Source: Rhizobacter sp.
GTDB taxonomy: Bacteria; Pseudomonadota; Gammaproteobacteria; Burkholderiales; Burkholderiaceae_C
DNA length: 64,000 bases
Direction of reading: 5' to 3'
NCBI GenBank assembly: GCA_021153565.1
Contig: JAJKJU010000178.1
Span: forward strand, 1-64,000
Position 1 is the stretch's first letter, and each line of letters opens with the position of its first letter. The notes under the pieces were generated by a model that did not search any database, was not told where the DNA came from, and saw only the letters and a program-made list of their open reading frames with translations. Shown in pieces: positions 1 to 8,821 of this stretch. The translations under genes were made by a program, and so were the position numbers.

Positions 1-96
1 AGCCCCTCCATCGTTCTCCAATCAGGGCGCCAGGGATACCGCGCCATGCAAACGGCCCGGTCTGGGCGGTAGGACTACCGCGTCAGCGGTTTAGTG

Positions 97-186
97 CAGC
101 TCGTGCTATGGCGAGCGTTTGCAACGACGAGCAGGGGGCTTTTGGCGTGATGAGCGGGCATGATCGAAATACTCTCAGCCTCTCAG
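97..186. repeat. Palindromic element family A, truncated copy 1
   Basis: This is the central loop and right arm of the dispersed palindrome described at 842-1005. It starts near the centre (GCTCGTGCTATGGCGAGC) and ends in the terminal sequence ATACTCTCAGCCTCTCAG. The left arm is absent. It lies about 55 bp past the stop of the Nudix gene. Bases 1-96 hold nothing I can assign. Confidence 0.85.
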
Positions 187-241
187 CCCGGTGCGGGCCA
201 AGCGGACAAGGATGGCAAGCGTTGCACGCAAGGACGGCACT

Positions 242-835
242 TCAAGTCGCCGCCTGCCAGTCAAGGCTCCAGAGGCCTTTGCGCCAGTTTTGCAGCCACA
301 AAAGCCCAATCAAAGTCTTCGCATCGGTCACACCGCCATGCTGCGCGAGCGCCAGCAACTCATCCAGCGTCGCCGTGTCGACCTCGAGAAACTCGCAGTC
401 ATCCAGCACCTGATCGCCCTTGGTCAGGCCGCGTGCAAACCAGATTTCGATGCCTTCGCTCGAATACGCGATGGCGTTGTGCAGGATGCCGGCGCGCGCC
501 CATTCGGCCGCGCAATACCCGGTTTCTTCCGCCAGTTCCCGCATGGCGCAGGACAGCCCCGATTCACCGGGATCGAGCTTGCCCGCCGGAAACTCGAGCA
601 TCACGCGCGCCAGCGGGTAGCGGTATTGGTGCTCGACCACGAGGCGGCCGTCGTCGAGCATGGGCACGATCATCACCGCACCGGGATGCACAATGTATTC
701 ACGCGTGACCGTAGCACCGTTGGGCAGGCGCACATGGTCGCGGCGAACGTCGAGCAGCTTGCCGAGAAACACCTGCTCGGAGTCGATGGTCTCTTCGCGC
801 AAGTGTGCGTCGTCGGCGGGGGCCGGAACGTTCAT
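242..835 (-). CDS. Nudix hydrolase, ADP-ribose pyrophosphatase type
   Basis: A 197-residue protein with a complete Nudix box: GKLDPGE, then seven residues, then RELAEETG, at about residues 85-107. The family hydrolyses nucleoside diphosphates linked to another group, with Mg2+ bound by the glutamates of the box. The flanking sequence (strand-rich N-terminus, EFPAGK) resembles NudF-type ADP-ribose pyrophosphatases, but substrate is inferred. The ATG is preceded by GAGGAC, and the whole gap to nuoN upstream is a family A palindrome, so the gene probably relied on read-through from the nuo operon or has its promoter inside the element. Confidence 0.9.
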   Translation of the reverse strand: MNVPAPADDAHLREETIDSEQVFLGKLLDVRRDHVRLPNGATVTREYIVHPGAVMIVPMLDDGRLVVEHQYRYPLARVMLEFPAGKLDPGESGLSCAMRELAEETGYCAAEWARAGILHNAIAYSSEGIEIWFARGLTKGDQVLDDCEFLEVDTATLDELLALAQHGGVTDAKTLIGLLWLQNWRKGLWSLDWQAAT

Positions 836-841
836 GTCCTC

Positions 842-1005
842 AGAGACTCAGAGTTTTTCGAGCGTGCCCGAGCAGCACGTCAAAAGACGCCTGATCTAGG
901 CACAAAGCGCAGCCATAGCCCGGGCTATGGCGAGCATTTGCAACGACGAGCAGGGGGCTTTTGGCGTGATGAGCGGGCATGATCGAAATGCTCTCAGCCT
1001 TTCAG
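842..1005. repeat. Palindromic element family A, copy 2
   Basis: An imperfect inverted repeat of about 164 bp. The two arms (about 75 bp each) pair through most of their length around the core AGCCATAGCCCGGGCTATGG. It fills the space between nuoN and the Nudix gene, and the nuoN stop codon lies within its right terminal repeat. Other copies are at 6063, 16181, 22659, 39472, 46692 and 62002. Confidence 0.92.
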
Positions 1006-2507
1006 GTCGCGAGCGTCTTGACGATCGCGTCCACGCACAAGGACATCAGGCCGCCCGGCATCATGCCGAAGAGCAGTACGGCCGCACCGTTGAGCGACAG
1101 TATGGCGCGCACGTCGGTAGTCGCGACAATGGGCGCTGTCTCGATCGGCTCGTCGAAGTACATGATCTTCACGATGCGGATGTAATAGAACGCGCCGACA
1201 AGCGACAACAACACCGCCGCCACCGCCAGCCAGATGTAGCCAGTGACAGCCGTGGTCAGCAGAGATTGCAGCACCGCGAGCTTGGCGAAGAAACCCACCG
1301 TCGGCGGAACACCGGCCAGCGAGAACATGAAGATTGCCATCACGCCCGCATACCAGGGGCTACGCTTCGCAAGGCCCTTGAAATCGTCAATCTGCTCCGA
1401 CTCGAAGCCCTGACGCGACAACAGCATGATCACGCCGAAGGTGCCGAGCGTCGTGAGCACATAGGTCACGATGTAGAACATCGATGAGCTATAGGCGTTG
1501 CCGGCGGAAAGCGTGTTGTTGCTGACCACGCCAGAACACAGGCCAAGCAGCATGAAGCCCATCTGGCCAATGGTCGAGTAGGCCAGCATGCGCTTGAGAT
1601 TGGTCTGGGCTATGGCGGCGAGGTTGCCCAAGGCCATCGACCCGACCGAGAGCACGACCAGCATCTGCTGCCAATCCACCGCCAGGCCCAGCATGCCTTC
1701 GACAAGCAGGCGAATGCAGATTGCGAAGGCCGCCAACTCGGGGGCGCCGCCGATAAGCAAGGTAATGGCCGTCGGAGCACCTTGATACACGTCGGGCACC
1801 CACATGTGAAACGGCACGGTGCCCAGCTTGAAGCCAAGGCCTGCAACGATGAACACCAAGCCGAACACCAGCACCGACTTGTTGATCTGCCCGGTACCAA
1901 TCGCCTTGAAGACTTCGCCGATTTCCAACGAGCCGGCGGCGCCGTACATCATCGACAGCCCGTAGAGCAGGAAGCCGCTCGCCAACGCGCCCAGCACGAA
2001 GTACTTCATCGCCGCTTCGGTGGCGTTGAGGTTGTCGCGCCGCATGGCCGTCAGTGCATAGAGCGACAAGCTCATCAGCTCCAGACCGAGGTAGATGACC
2101 AGGAAGTTGTTCGCCGACAGCATCACGCCGATGCCCAGGAGCGAAAACATCGCAAGCGTGAAGAGCTCTCCCTTGAGCATGTCGCGCGATGCAGCGTACG
2201 AGCGAGCGTAGGCCAGCGTCATCATGGTCGCGATGCAGGCGAAGAAGCCCAGCACATGGCCCATCGGGTCGGCGACCACCATGCGCTGCATGGCGTAAAT
2301 GGTGAAGCCGTGGTCGAAATACCAGAGTTGGAAGCCTGCAACGATGGCAAGCGAAAGTTGCGTCAGTCGGTAGGTGACGACCTTGCGCGGGTCGGCGATG
2401 AACAAGTCAGCCAGTGCCACCGCGCAGGCGAGCAGCAGCAAGAGAGTGAGCGGCGCGATGGCCGTCGCGTTTGGAGCGACCTTGAGCCAATGATCGAGAG
2501 TATTCAT
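1002..2507 (-). CDS. nuoN: NADH-quinone oxidoreductase subunit N
   Basis: A 501-residue polytopic membrane subunit of respiratory complex I, one of the three antiporter-like proton-pumping subunits. About 14 hydrophobic segments are visible, with the conserved middle part around LNATEAAMKYFVLGALASG and KLGTVPFHMWVPDVYQG. The ORF track start at 2621 overlaps nuoM; the better start is the ATG at 2507 giving MNTLDHWLK, 17 bp after nuoM. It is the last gene of the operon. The TGA stop is the first bases of a family A palindrome (TGAAAGGCTGAGAG). Confidence 0.97.
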   Translation of the reverse strand: MNTLDHWLKVAPNATAIAPLTLLLLLACAVALADLFIADPRKVVTYRLTQLSLAIVAGFQLWYFDHGFTIYAMQRMVVADPMGHVLGFFACIATMMTLAYARSYAASRDMLKGELFTLAMFSLLGIGVMLSANNFLVIYLGLELMSLSLYALTAMRRDNLNATEAAMKYFVLGALASGFLLYGLSMMYGAAGSLEIGEVFKAIGTGQINKSVLVFGLVFIVAGLGFKLGTVPFHMWVPDVYQGAPTAITLLIGGAPELAAFAICIRLLVEGMLGLAVDWQQMLVVLSVGSMALGNLAAIAQTNLKRMLAYSTIGQMGFMLLGLCSGVVSNNTLSAGNAYSSSMFYIVTYVLTTLGTFGVIMLLSRQGFESEQIDDFKGLAKRSPWYAGVMAIFMFSLAGVPPTVGFFAKLAVLQSLLTTAVTGYIWLAVAAVLLSLVGAFYYIRIVKIMYFDEPIETAPIVATTDVRAILSLNGAAVLLFGMMPGGLMSLCVDAIVKTLAT

Positions 2508-2524
2508 GTTGTATGGCCCTCTGA

Positions 2525-4003
2525 TCAGCTTGGAAGCTTCGAAAGCGCCACGTGCTTCAGGAGCTCGGTGACGGAAACGTGCATGGTATCGGTGAAAGGC
2601 TTGGGGTACACGCCCATCCAAAGTACAGCGACGGCTAGCAGCGAAAGCATAAGGAACTCGCGCGAGTTGATGTCGCTGAGCGCTCGAACGTTGTCATTGG
2701 CGACCGCCCCGAAGTAGACACGCTTGACCATCCACAGCGTATAGGCAGCGCCGAACACCAGCGTGGTCGCGGCCAGTGCGCCCAGCCAGAAGTTGAACTT
2801 CACAGTGCCGAGAATGACCATCCATTCGCCAACGAACCCGCTGGTACCCGGCAGGCCGCAGTTAGCCATGCCGAAGAAGACGGCCAGCGCAGCAAACTTG
2901 GGCATGGTATTGACCACGCCGCCGTAGGCCGCGATTTCACGCGAATGCACCCGGTCGTAGAGCACGCCGATGCATAGGAACATGGCACCCGAAATAAAGC
3001 CGTGCGAGATCATCTGCACGATGCCACCGGAGACACCCAACTCATTGAAGATGAAGAATCCAAGCGTGCAAAAGCCCATGTGCGCGACTGACGAATACGC
3101 AATCAGCTTCTTCATGTCGTTCTGCACGAGCGCGACGAGACCGATGTAGAGCACCGCGATCAGCGACAGCGCGACGACGAACCAGGCGTACTCGTGCGAC
3201 GCATCGGGCGTGATCGGGAGCGAGAAACGCAAAAAGCCGTAGGCGCCAAGCTTGAGCATGATGGCCGCCAGCACCACAGAGCCGCCCGTGGGCGCTTCGA
3301 CGTGGGCGTCGGGCAACCACGTGTGCACCGGCCACATCGGCACCTTGACTGCGAAAGCCGCAAAGAAGGCGAAGAACAGCAAAGCCTGAGACTTCATGCC
3401 CAGCGGCAGTTTTTGCCACTCGAGGATGTCGAAGCTCCCACCTGACTTGTAGTACAGGAAGATCAGCGCGACGAGCATCAGGAGCGAGCCGGCAAGCGTG
3501 TACAAGAAGAACTTGAACGCCGCATAGACCCGGTTCGGGCCGCCCCACATGCCGATGATGATGTACATCGGAATCAGCGTCGCTTCGAAGAAGACGTAGA
3601 ACAGCAAGCCGTCGAGGGCGCTGAAGACGCCAACCATGATCCCGGACAGGATGAGAAACGCGCCCATGTACTGGTGCACACGCTCTTCGATCACCTCCCA
3701 GGCGGAAATGACGACGATGACCGTGATGAAGGCCGTCAACAGCACGAACCACACCGAGATGCCGTCCACGCCGAGGTGGTAGCGCACCTTGAATCGGTCG
3801 ATCCACGCGAGGTTCTCGGTGAACTGCATCGCCGCACTGGCAGCGTCGAAGTTGATGATCAGTGGCAGCGTGACGAGGAAGCTCGCGAGCGCGGCGACCA
3901 AGGCAGTCCAGCGCACCACGTTCGCATGCTCGTCGCGACCGACCATCAGCAGGACGACGCCCGCGATGATCGGCAGCCAGATGGCGAGGCTCAACAATCC
4001 CAT
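2525..4003 (-). CDS. nuoM: NADH-quinone oxidoreductase subunit M
   Basis: A 492-residue antiporter-like membrane subunit of complex I. Motifs include the conserved glutamate region (YVFFEATLIPMYIIIG) and KVPMWPVHTWLPDAHVEAPT, which marks the Mrp-type antiporter fold. The length is usual for NuoM. It follows nuoL after a 22-bp gap and precedes nuoN, the standard order. The start MGLLSLAIWLPI is hydrophobic, as expected for the first membrane helix. Confidence 0.97.
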   Translation of the reverse strand: MGLLSLAIWLPIIAGVVLLMVGRDEHANVVRWTALVAALASFLVTLPLIINFDAASAAMQFTENLAWIDRFKVRYHLGVDGISVWFVLLTAFITVIVVISAWEVIEERVHQYMGAFLILSGIMVGVFSALDGLLFYVFFEATLIPMYIIIGMWGGPNRVYAAFKFFLYTLAGSLLMLVALIFLYYKSGGSFDILEWQKLPLGMKSQALLFFAFFAAFAVKVPMWPVHTWLPDAHVEAPTGGSVVLAAIMLKLGAYGFLRFSLPITPDASHEYAWFVVALSLIAVLYIGLVALVQNDMKKLIAYSSVAHMGFCTLGFFIFNELGVSGGIVQMISHGFISGAMFLCIGVLYDRVHSREIAAYGGVVNTMPKFAALAVFFGMANCGLPGTSGFVGEWMVILGTVKFNFWLGALAATTLVFGAAYTLWMVKRVYFGAVANDNVRALSDINSREFLMLSLLAVAVLWMGVYPKPFTDTMHVSVTELLKHVALSKLPS

Positions 4004-4025
4004 GTTCTTATTCTCCGAGCCTGTT

Positions 4026-6053
4026 TCAAGTGCCCACGAAGGTAAGCAAGTACGGCCACAACTGCCAGGTCATCAGTCCGATGACGCCAAGGATCATGAC
4101 GAGGGCATACCAGTAGAGGTAGCCGGTCTGTATGAGGCGCACGAGCGATGCGACGCCACCAACACCGCTCGCCGAGCCGTTGATCACGCCGTCGATCAGG
4201 CCGACATCACCGCCCTTCCACAGGCCGTGCCCCATCCCGCGTGCCAGCGGCGCAAGCACGTTCTCGTTGAACCAATCCATGTAGTACTTGTTCTCGAGCA
4301 CGCGGTAGACGAAGCCGAATCGCGCCTTGATGGCCGCCGGAATCTCCGGCTTGACCATGTAGAAGAGGTAGGCCACGACCACGCCGGCGAGTGCGAGGAA
4401 AAACGGCACCGACATCACGCCGTGCACGGCCATTGCCACCGCGCCGTGAAACTCCTTGGCCATCTCTTCCATTGCCGGATGCAGCTCGGAATTGACAAAG
4501 ATCGAGTCCTTCAAGAAGTCGCTGAAGAGCATCGGGCCGATGGTCATATAGCCGATGACGACGGAGGGAATCGCAAGCAGAATCAAAGGCGCTGTCACCA
4601 CCCACGGTGACTCGTGCGGATCGTGCTGCTCGTCGCCATGCGGGGCATGGTGCGGGTCTTCGCCTTCAGGCGGGAACGGCTTGTGATGGAAGCGTTCCTT
4701 GCCATGGAAGACGAGGAAGTACATCCGAAACGAATAAAAGGCAGTGACGAACACGCCCGCCACGACAGCGAAATACGCGAAGTGAGCACCGGGCAGATGG
4801 CTCATGTGCACCGCCTCGATGATGCTGTCCTTCGAGTAAAAGCCCGAAAAGAACGGCGTGCCGATGAGCGCCAGCGATCCTAGAAGCGAGGTGATCCACG
4901 TCATCGGCATGTACTTGCGCAGCCCACCCATGTTTCGGATGTCCTGGTCGTGGTGCATGCCGATGATGACTGAGCCCGCGCCGAGGAACAGCAAGGCCTT
5001 GAAGAATGCGTGCGTCATCAGGTGGAACACCGCGACCGAGTAGGCCGAGGCGCCGAGCGCAACTGTCATGTAGCCGAGTTGCGACAGCGTCGAATACGCG
5101 ACCACACGCTTGATGTCGTTCTGGATGATGCCCAGGAAGCCCATGAACAGCGCCGTGATCGCTCCAATGACCATCACGAAGCTCAGCGCCGTGTCCGACA
5201 GCTCGAACAGCGGCGACATGCGGGCCACCATGAAGATTCCGGCCGTCACCATGGTCGCCGCGTGAATCAGCGCGGAGATCGGCGTCGGGCCTTCCATCGA
5301 GTCGGGCAGCCACACGTGCAGTGGGAACTGCGCGCTCTTGCCCATTGCTCCGATGAACAGACAAATGCAGGTCACGGTGATCAGCATCCAGTTCGTGCCT
5401 GGGAAGCTCAGCTTGGCCAACTCGGAGCCTTTGGCGAAAGCCTCGGCGTAGCTCAGCGTACCCGCAAAGGCCACGATCAGGCCGATGCCGAGGATGAAGC
5501 CGAAGTCGCCCACCCGGTTCACAAGGAATGCCTTCATGTTGGCGAACACCGCCGTGGGCTTGGTGTACCAGAAGCCGATCAGCAGGTAGGACACGAGGCC
5601 CACCGCTTCCCAGCCGAAGAAGAGCTGCAGGAAGTTGTTGCTCATGACGAGCATCAACATCGAGAAGGTGAACAGCGAGATGTACGAGAAGAAGCGCTGG
5701 TAGCCCGGGTCTTCTTCCATGTAGCCGATGGTGTAGATGTGCACCATGAGCGACACAAAAGTCACCACGCACATCATCATTGCAGTCAAGCCGTCGATGA
5801 GGAAGCCGACTTCCATCTTCAGGTTGCCGAGCGTCATCCATTCATAGACCGTGGCATTGAATCGCGCACCGTCGACTGCGACTGACTTGAGCACCATCGC
5901 CGACAGGATGAAGGAAATGAGCACGCCGAGGATGGTGGCCGTGTGGGCGCCACGGCGGCCGATGGCCTTGCCGAAGAAGCCCGCGAGAATGGCGCCGGCC
6001 AGGGGCGCCAGGGGCACCCACAGGAGTTGCGTTTGGGAGAGTTGTGCGGACAT
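4026..6053 (-). CDS. nuoL: NADH-quinone oxidoreductase subunit L
   Basis: A 675-residue subunit, the most distal proton-pumping module of complex I, with about 16 membrane helices and the long lateral helix at the C-terminus. Motifs: FFGWEAVGLVSYLLIGFWY and KSAQFPLHVWLPDSMEGPTP. A His-rich cytoplasmic loop (HHAPHGDEQHDPHE) is seen near residue 505. The track ORF begins at 6167, but its first 38 residues are translation of a family A palindrome; the true start is the ATG at 6053 (MSAQLSQTQ). The element separates it from nuoK. Confidence 0.97.
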   Translation of the reverse strand: MSAQLSQTQLLWVPLAPLAGAILAGFFGKAIGRRGAHTATILGVLISFILSAMVLKSVAVDGARFNATVYEWMTLGNLKMEVGFLIDGLTAMMMCVVTFVSLMVHIYTIGYMEEDPGYQRFFSYISLFTFSMLMLVMSNNFLQLFFGWEAVGLVSYLLIGFWYTKPTAVFANMKAFLVNRVGDFGFILGIGLIVAFAGTLSYAEAFAKGSELAKLSFPGTNWMLITVTCICLFIGAMGKSAQFPLHVWLPDSMEGPTPISALIHAATMVTAGIFMVARMSPLFELSDTALSFVMVIGAITALFMGFLGIIQNDIKRVVAYSTLSQLGYMTVALGASAYSVAVFHLMTHAFFKALLFLGAGSVIIGMHHDQDIRNMGGLRKYMPMTWITSLLGSLALIGTPFFSGFYSKDSIIEAVHMSHLPGAHFAYFAVVAGVFVTAFYSFRMYFLVFHGKERFHHKPFPPEGEDPHHAPHGDEQHDPHESPWVVTAPLILLAIPSVVIGYMTIGPMLFSDFLKDSIFVNSELHPAMEEMAKEFHGAVAMAVHGVMSVPFFLALAGVVVAYLFYMVKPEIPAAIKARFGFVYRVLENKYYMDWFNENVLAPLARGMGHGLWKGGDVGLIDGVINGSASGVGGVASLVRLIQTGYLYWYALVMILGVIGLMTWQLWPYLLTFVGT

Positions 6054-6062
6054 TGTGTTTGC

Positions 6063-6229
6063 CTCAGAGGCGGAGAGTATTTCGAGCGTGTCCGAGCAGC
6101 ACGTCAAAAGGCGCCTGATCCAGGCGCAAAGCGCAGCCATAGCTCGTGCTATGGCGAGCACTTGCAACGACGAGCAGGGGCCTTTTGGCGTGATGAGCGG
6201 GCATGATCGACATACTCTCGGCCTCTCAG
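6063..6229. repeat. Palindromic element family A, copy 3 (inside the nuo operon)
   Basis: A full-length copy between nuoK and nuoL, with both terminal repeats and the core AGCCATAGCTCGTGCTATGG. The nuoK stop codon lies in the terminal repeat and the nuoL ATG is 9 bp from the other end. It would place a long stem-loop in the polycistronic mRNA. Confidence 0.92.
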
Positions 6230-6546
6230 CCCTTCAACTCGTCGAGTTCGTCGACGTTGATCGACGCGCGATTGCGGAACAGCACCACGAGGATCGCAAG
6301 GCCGATGGCCGATTCGGCCGCTGCCACGGTCAGGATGAAGAAGACAAAGACCTGCCCGCCCATCTTGTCCGCACCGATCGGCAGATAGTTTGAGAAGGCG
6401 ACGAAATTCAGGTTGACCGCGAGCAGCATCAACTCGATGCACATCAGCAGAACGATCAGGTTCTTGCGGTTCAGGAAGATTCCGATCACCGACAGCGCGA
6501 AAAGGATCGCGCCCAGCGACAGGTAGTGGCCGAGACCTACGCTCAT
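6226..6546 (-). CDS. nuoK: NADH-quinone oxidoreductase subunit K
   Basis: A 106-residue, three-helix membrane subunit of complex I (family length about 100). The two helix-buried glutamates used in proton transfer fall in [16 protein letters not shown] and [18 protein letters not shown]. The ATG overlaps the nuoJ stop by four bases, indicating translational coupling. Its own TGA is shared with the end of a family A palindrome, yet the C-terminus (VDELDELKG) looks native, so no residues seem lost. Confidence 0.97.
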   Translation of the reverse strand: MSVGLGHYLSLGAILFALSVIGIFLNRKNLIVLLMCIELMLLAVNLNFVAFSNYLPIGADKMGGQVFVFFILTVAAAESAIGLAILVVLFRNRASINVDELDELKG

Positions 6547-7178
6547 GCTTTGTCTCCGGTCGCTTGCGACACCGCCGGCAACTCGATGGTCGGCGGCATT
6601 TTGATGAGGCGCACGCGGTCGGCCTTCTTGACATTGACCTGGTCCGACGGGTCGATGTACTTCGAGTCTTTGCGGCGACGCAGCGTGAGCGCGATGGCCG
6701 CGATGATGGCCACGAGCAGCAGCACAGCCGCGATCTGCAGCGGATACAGGTAGTGGGTATAGAGCTCGATCCCCAGCATCTTGGTGTTGCCGAGTTTGAG
6801 TGAAGCCGCATCGGTGGCCGGGACGCTTCGCACGTCGAAGCCGGGCATGAGCACCAGCCCCATTTCGAGCGCAATCACCGCGCCCACCAGCAGCGCCACG
6901 GGGAAGTGCTTCCAGAAGCCTTCACGCATGGTGTCGACGTTGATATCCAGCATCATCACGACGAACAGGAAGAGCACCATCACCGCCCCCACGTACACGA
7001 GCACGAGCGAGATGGCGAGGAACTCCGCGCGAAGCAGCATCCACACGCATGCCGCCGAGAAAAAGGCGAGCACAAGGTAGAGCGCGGCGTAGACAGGGCT
7101 GCGCGCCGTGATCACCCTGAATGAGGCGAACAGCAGCACGGCCGAAAAGACATAGAAGAGCGCGGTGATGGTCTGCAT
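6543..7178 (-). CDS. nuoJ: NADH-quinone oxidoreductase subunit J
   Basis: A 211-residue membrane subunit of complex I with five predicted helices (for example [18 protein letters not shown] and [18 protein letters not shown], containing the pi-bulge region) and a charged C-terminal tail. The track ORF is extended to 7382 over nuoI; the real start is the ATG at 7178 ([12 protein letters not shown]). A 64-bp gap separates it from nuoI and contains a GC-rich hairpin (GGCCCG paired with CGGGCC). Confidence 0.96.
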   Translation of the reverse strand: MQTITALFYVFSAVLLFASFRVITARSPVYAALYLVLAFFSAACVWMLLRAEFLAISLVLVYVGAVMVLFLFVVMMLDINVDTMREGFWKHFPVALLVGAVIALEMGLVLMPGFDVRSVPATDAASLKLGNTKMLGIELYTHYLYPLQIAAVLLLVAIIAAIALTLRRRKDSKYIDPSDQVNVKKADRVRLIKMPPTIELPAVSQATGDKA

Positions 7179-7242
7179 TTTTTGTGAAACGCCGGGGGCC
7201 CGCCGACTCCTCCGTCGGGCCTTCACGCGAAGCCGTTCGGCC

Positions 7243-7740
7243 TCAGCGGTAGCGGGCGTCAGCCTCCTTGTTGGCCGCGATTTCCTTTTCGTAGCGGTCG
7301 CCGACGGCGAGCAGCATGTCTTTCGTGAAGTACAAGTCACCGCGCTTTTCGCCGTGGTACTCCAGGATATGCGTCTCGACAATCGAGTCGACCGGGCAGC
7401 TCTCCTCGCAGAAGCCGCAGAAGATGCACTTGGTCAGGTCGATGTCGTAGCGCGTCGTGCGTCGCGAACCGTCGTCGCGAATGTCGGATTCGATCGTGAT
7501 TGCGAGCGCCGGACACACCGCTTCGCACAGCTTGCAAGCGATGCAGCGCTCTTCGCCGTTTTCATAGCGGCGCAGCGCGTGCAGGCCGCGGAATCGCGGC
7601 GACAGCGGCGTCTTTTCTTCCGGGAATTGGACGGTGATTTTCTTCTGAAAGAAATGGCGCCCCGTGAGCTTCATTCCCTTGGCGAGCTCGAGCAGAAAGA
7701 AGCTCGAGAACAAGTCCTTGATCGGCGTTGCAGCAGCCAT
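7243..7740 (-). CDS. nuoI: NADH-quinone oxidoreductase subunit I
   Basis: A 165-residue peripheral-arm subunit carrying two [4Fe-4S] clusters (N6a and N6b) that pass electrons to NuoB. Both binding motifs are intact: [12 protein letters not shown] and [12 protein letters not shown]. The start is the ATG at 7740 ([14 protein letters not shown]); the track ORF to 7980 runs into nuoH. An amphipathic N-terminal segment ([15 protein letters not shown]) probably sits on the membrane. Confidence 0.97.
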   Translation of the reverse strand: MAAATPIKDLFSSFFLLELAKGMKLTGRHFFQKKITVQFPEEKTPLSPRFRGLHALRRYENGEERCIACKLCEAVCPALAITIESDIRDDGSRRTTRYDIDLTKCIFCGFCEESCPVDSIVETHILEYHGEKRGDLYFTKDMLLAVGDRYEKEIAANKEADARYR

Positions 7741-7748
7741 GATGTGTC

Positions 7749-8813
7749 CTACTTCCAGATGTTCCAGGGCGATTGAATCCACAGACCCACCACCACCAGC
7801 CACACCAGCGTGACCGGGATGAAGATCTTCCAGCCCAGACGCATGATCTGGTCGTAGCGGAAGCGCGGGAAAGTGGCACGCACCCACAGGAACAGCGTGC
7901 AGATGATGAAGACCTTGATGCCGAGCCAGATCCAGCCCGGAATCCAGTTGAAGAGGGCGCTGTCGATCGGAGACAACCATCCTCCGAGGAACATCACCGA
8001 GCCGAGCGCCGACACGAGAATGATGTTGGCGTATTCAGCGAGGAAGAACATGGCGAAGGCCATGCCCGAGTACTCGACCATGTGGCCGGCCACGATTTCG
8101 GATTCGCCTTCCACCACGTCGAAGGGGTGGCGGTTTGTTTCGGCAATGCCGGCAATCACATAGACCACAAAAATCGGCAACAGCGGCAGCCAGTTCCAGC
8201 TCAGAAAGGTGAGACCCATGCCTGCAAAGCGACCCTTGCCCTGGCTCAGCACGATGTCGGTCATGTTCATGCTGCCTGCCACCATGAGCACCACCACGAG
8301 CGCAAAGCCCATTGCGATTTCGTAGCTGACCATCTGCGCCGAAGCGCGCAGTGCGCCAAGGAAGGCGTACTTCGAGTTGGACGCCCAGCCGGCAATGATG
8401 ACGCCGTAGACCTCCATCGAGGTGATCGCCATCACGAACAGGAGACCGGCGTTGATATTGGCCAGGGCCACTTCCGGCCCGAACGGCACGACCGCCCACG
8501 CAGCCAGCGCCGGCATGATGGTCATGACAGGACCGAGGAAGAACAGGCCCTTGTTCGCGGCCGTCGGGACGATGATCTCCTTGAAGATCAGCTTCACCGC
8601 ATCCGCGATCGGCTGCAACAGGCCCATAGGGCCCACGCGGTTGGGGCCCGGGCGGATTTGCGTCCAGCCGATGGCCTTGCGCTCCCACAGCGTCAGGTAG
8701 GCGACGCTCAGCAACAGCGGAAGCACGACCGCAACAATCTTGATCAGCGTCCAGACGGTCAGCCAACCGGCGCCGAGCCAGTGGTTGCCGTAGAGGTGGA
8801 TGGTGTCGAGCAT
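7749..8813 (-). CDS. nuoH: NADH-quinone oxidoreductase subunit H
   Basis: A 354-residue membrane subunit at the junction of the two arms of complex I, forming most of the quinone-entry chamber. Motifs include [19 protein letters not shown] after the first helix and the acidic segment [20 protein letters not shown]. About eight helices are visible. It lies 8 bp after the nuoG stop and 8 bp before the nuoI start. Confidence 0.97.
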   Translation of the reverse strand: MLDTIHLYGNHWLGAGWLTVWTLIKIVAVVLPLLLSVAYLTLWERKAIGWTQIRPGPNRVGPMGLLQPIADAVKLIFKEIIVPTAANKGLFFLGPVMTIMPALAAWAVVPFGPEVALANINAGLLFVMAITSMEVYGVIIAGWASNSKYAFLGALRASAQMVSYEIAMGFALVVVLMVAGSMNMTDIVLSQGKGRFAGMGLTFLSWNWLPLLPIFVVYVIAGIAETNRHPFDVVEGESEIVAGHMVEYSGMAFAMFFLAEYANIILVSALGSVMFLGGWLSPIDSALFNWIPGWIWLGIKVFIICTLFLWVRATFPRFRYDQIMRLGWKIFIPVTLVWLVVVGLWIQSPWNIWK

Positions 8814-8821
8814 CGGGGTCC

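Noticed and set aside
108-6393. ORFs running through the family A palindromes (for example 108-413, 927-1487, 5851-6393)
   Set aside because: The same residues recur wherever the element occurs, in several frames and orientations, and they form false N-terminal extensions of nuoL and the 21425 aminotransferase. They are repeat translation, not genes.
7179-7242. Terminator between nuoI and nuoJ
   Set aside because: The GC-rich hairpin has no T run and lies inside the operon; it may be only a processing or stability element.
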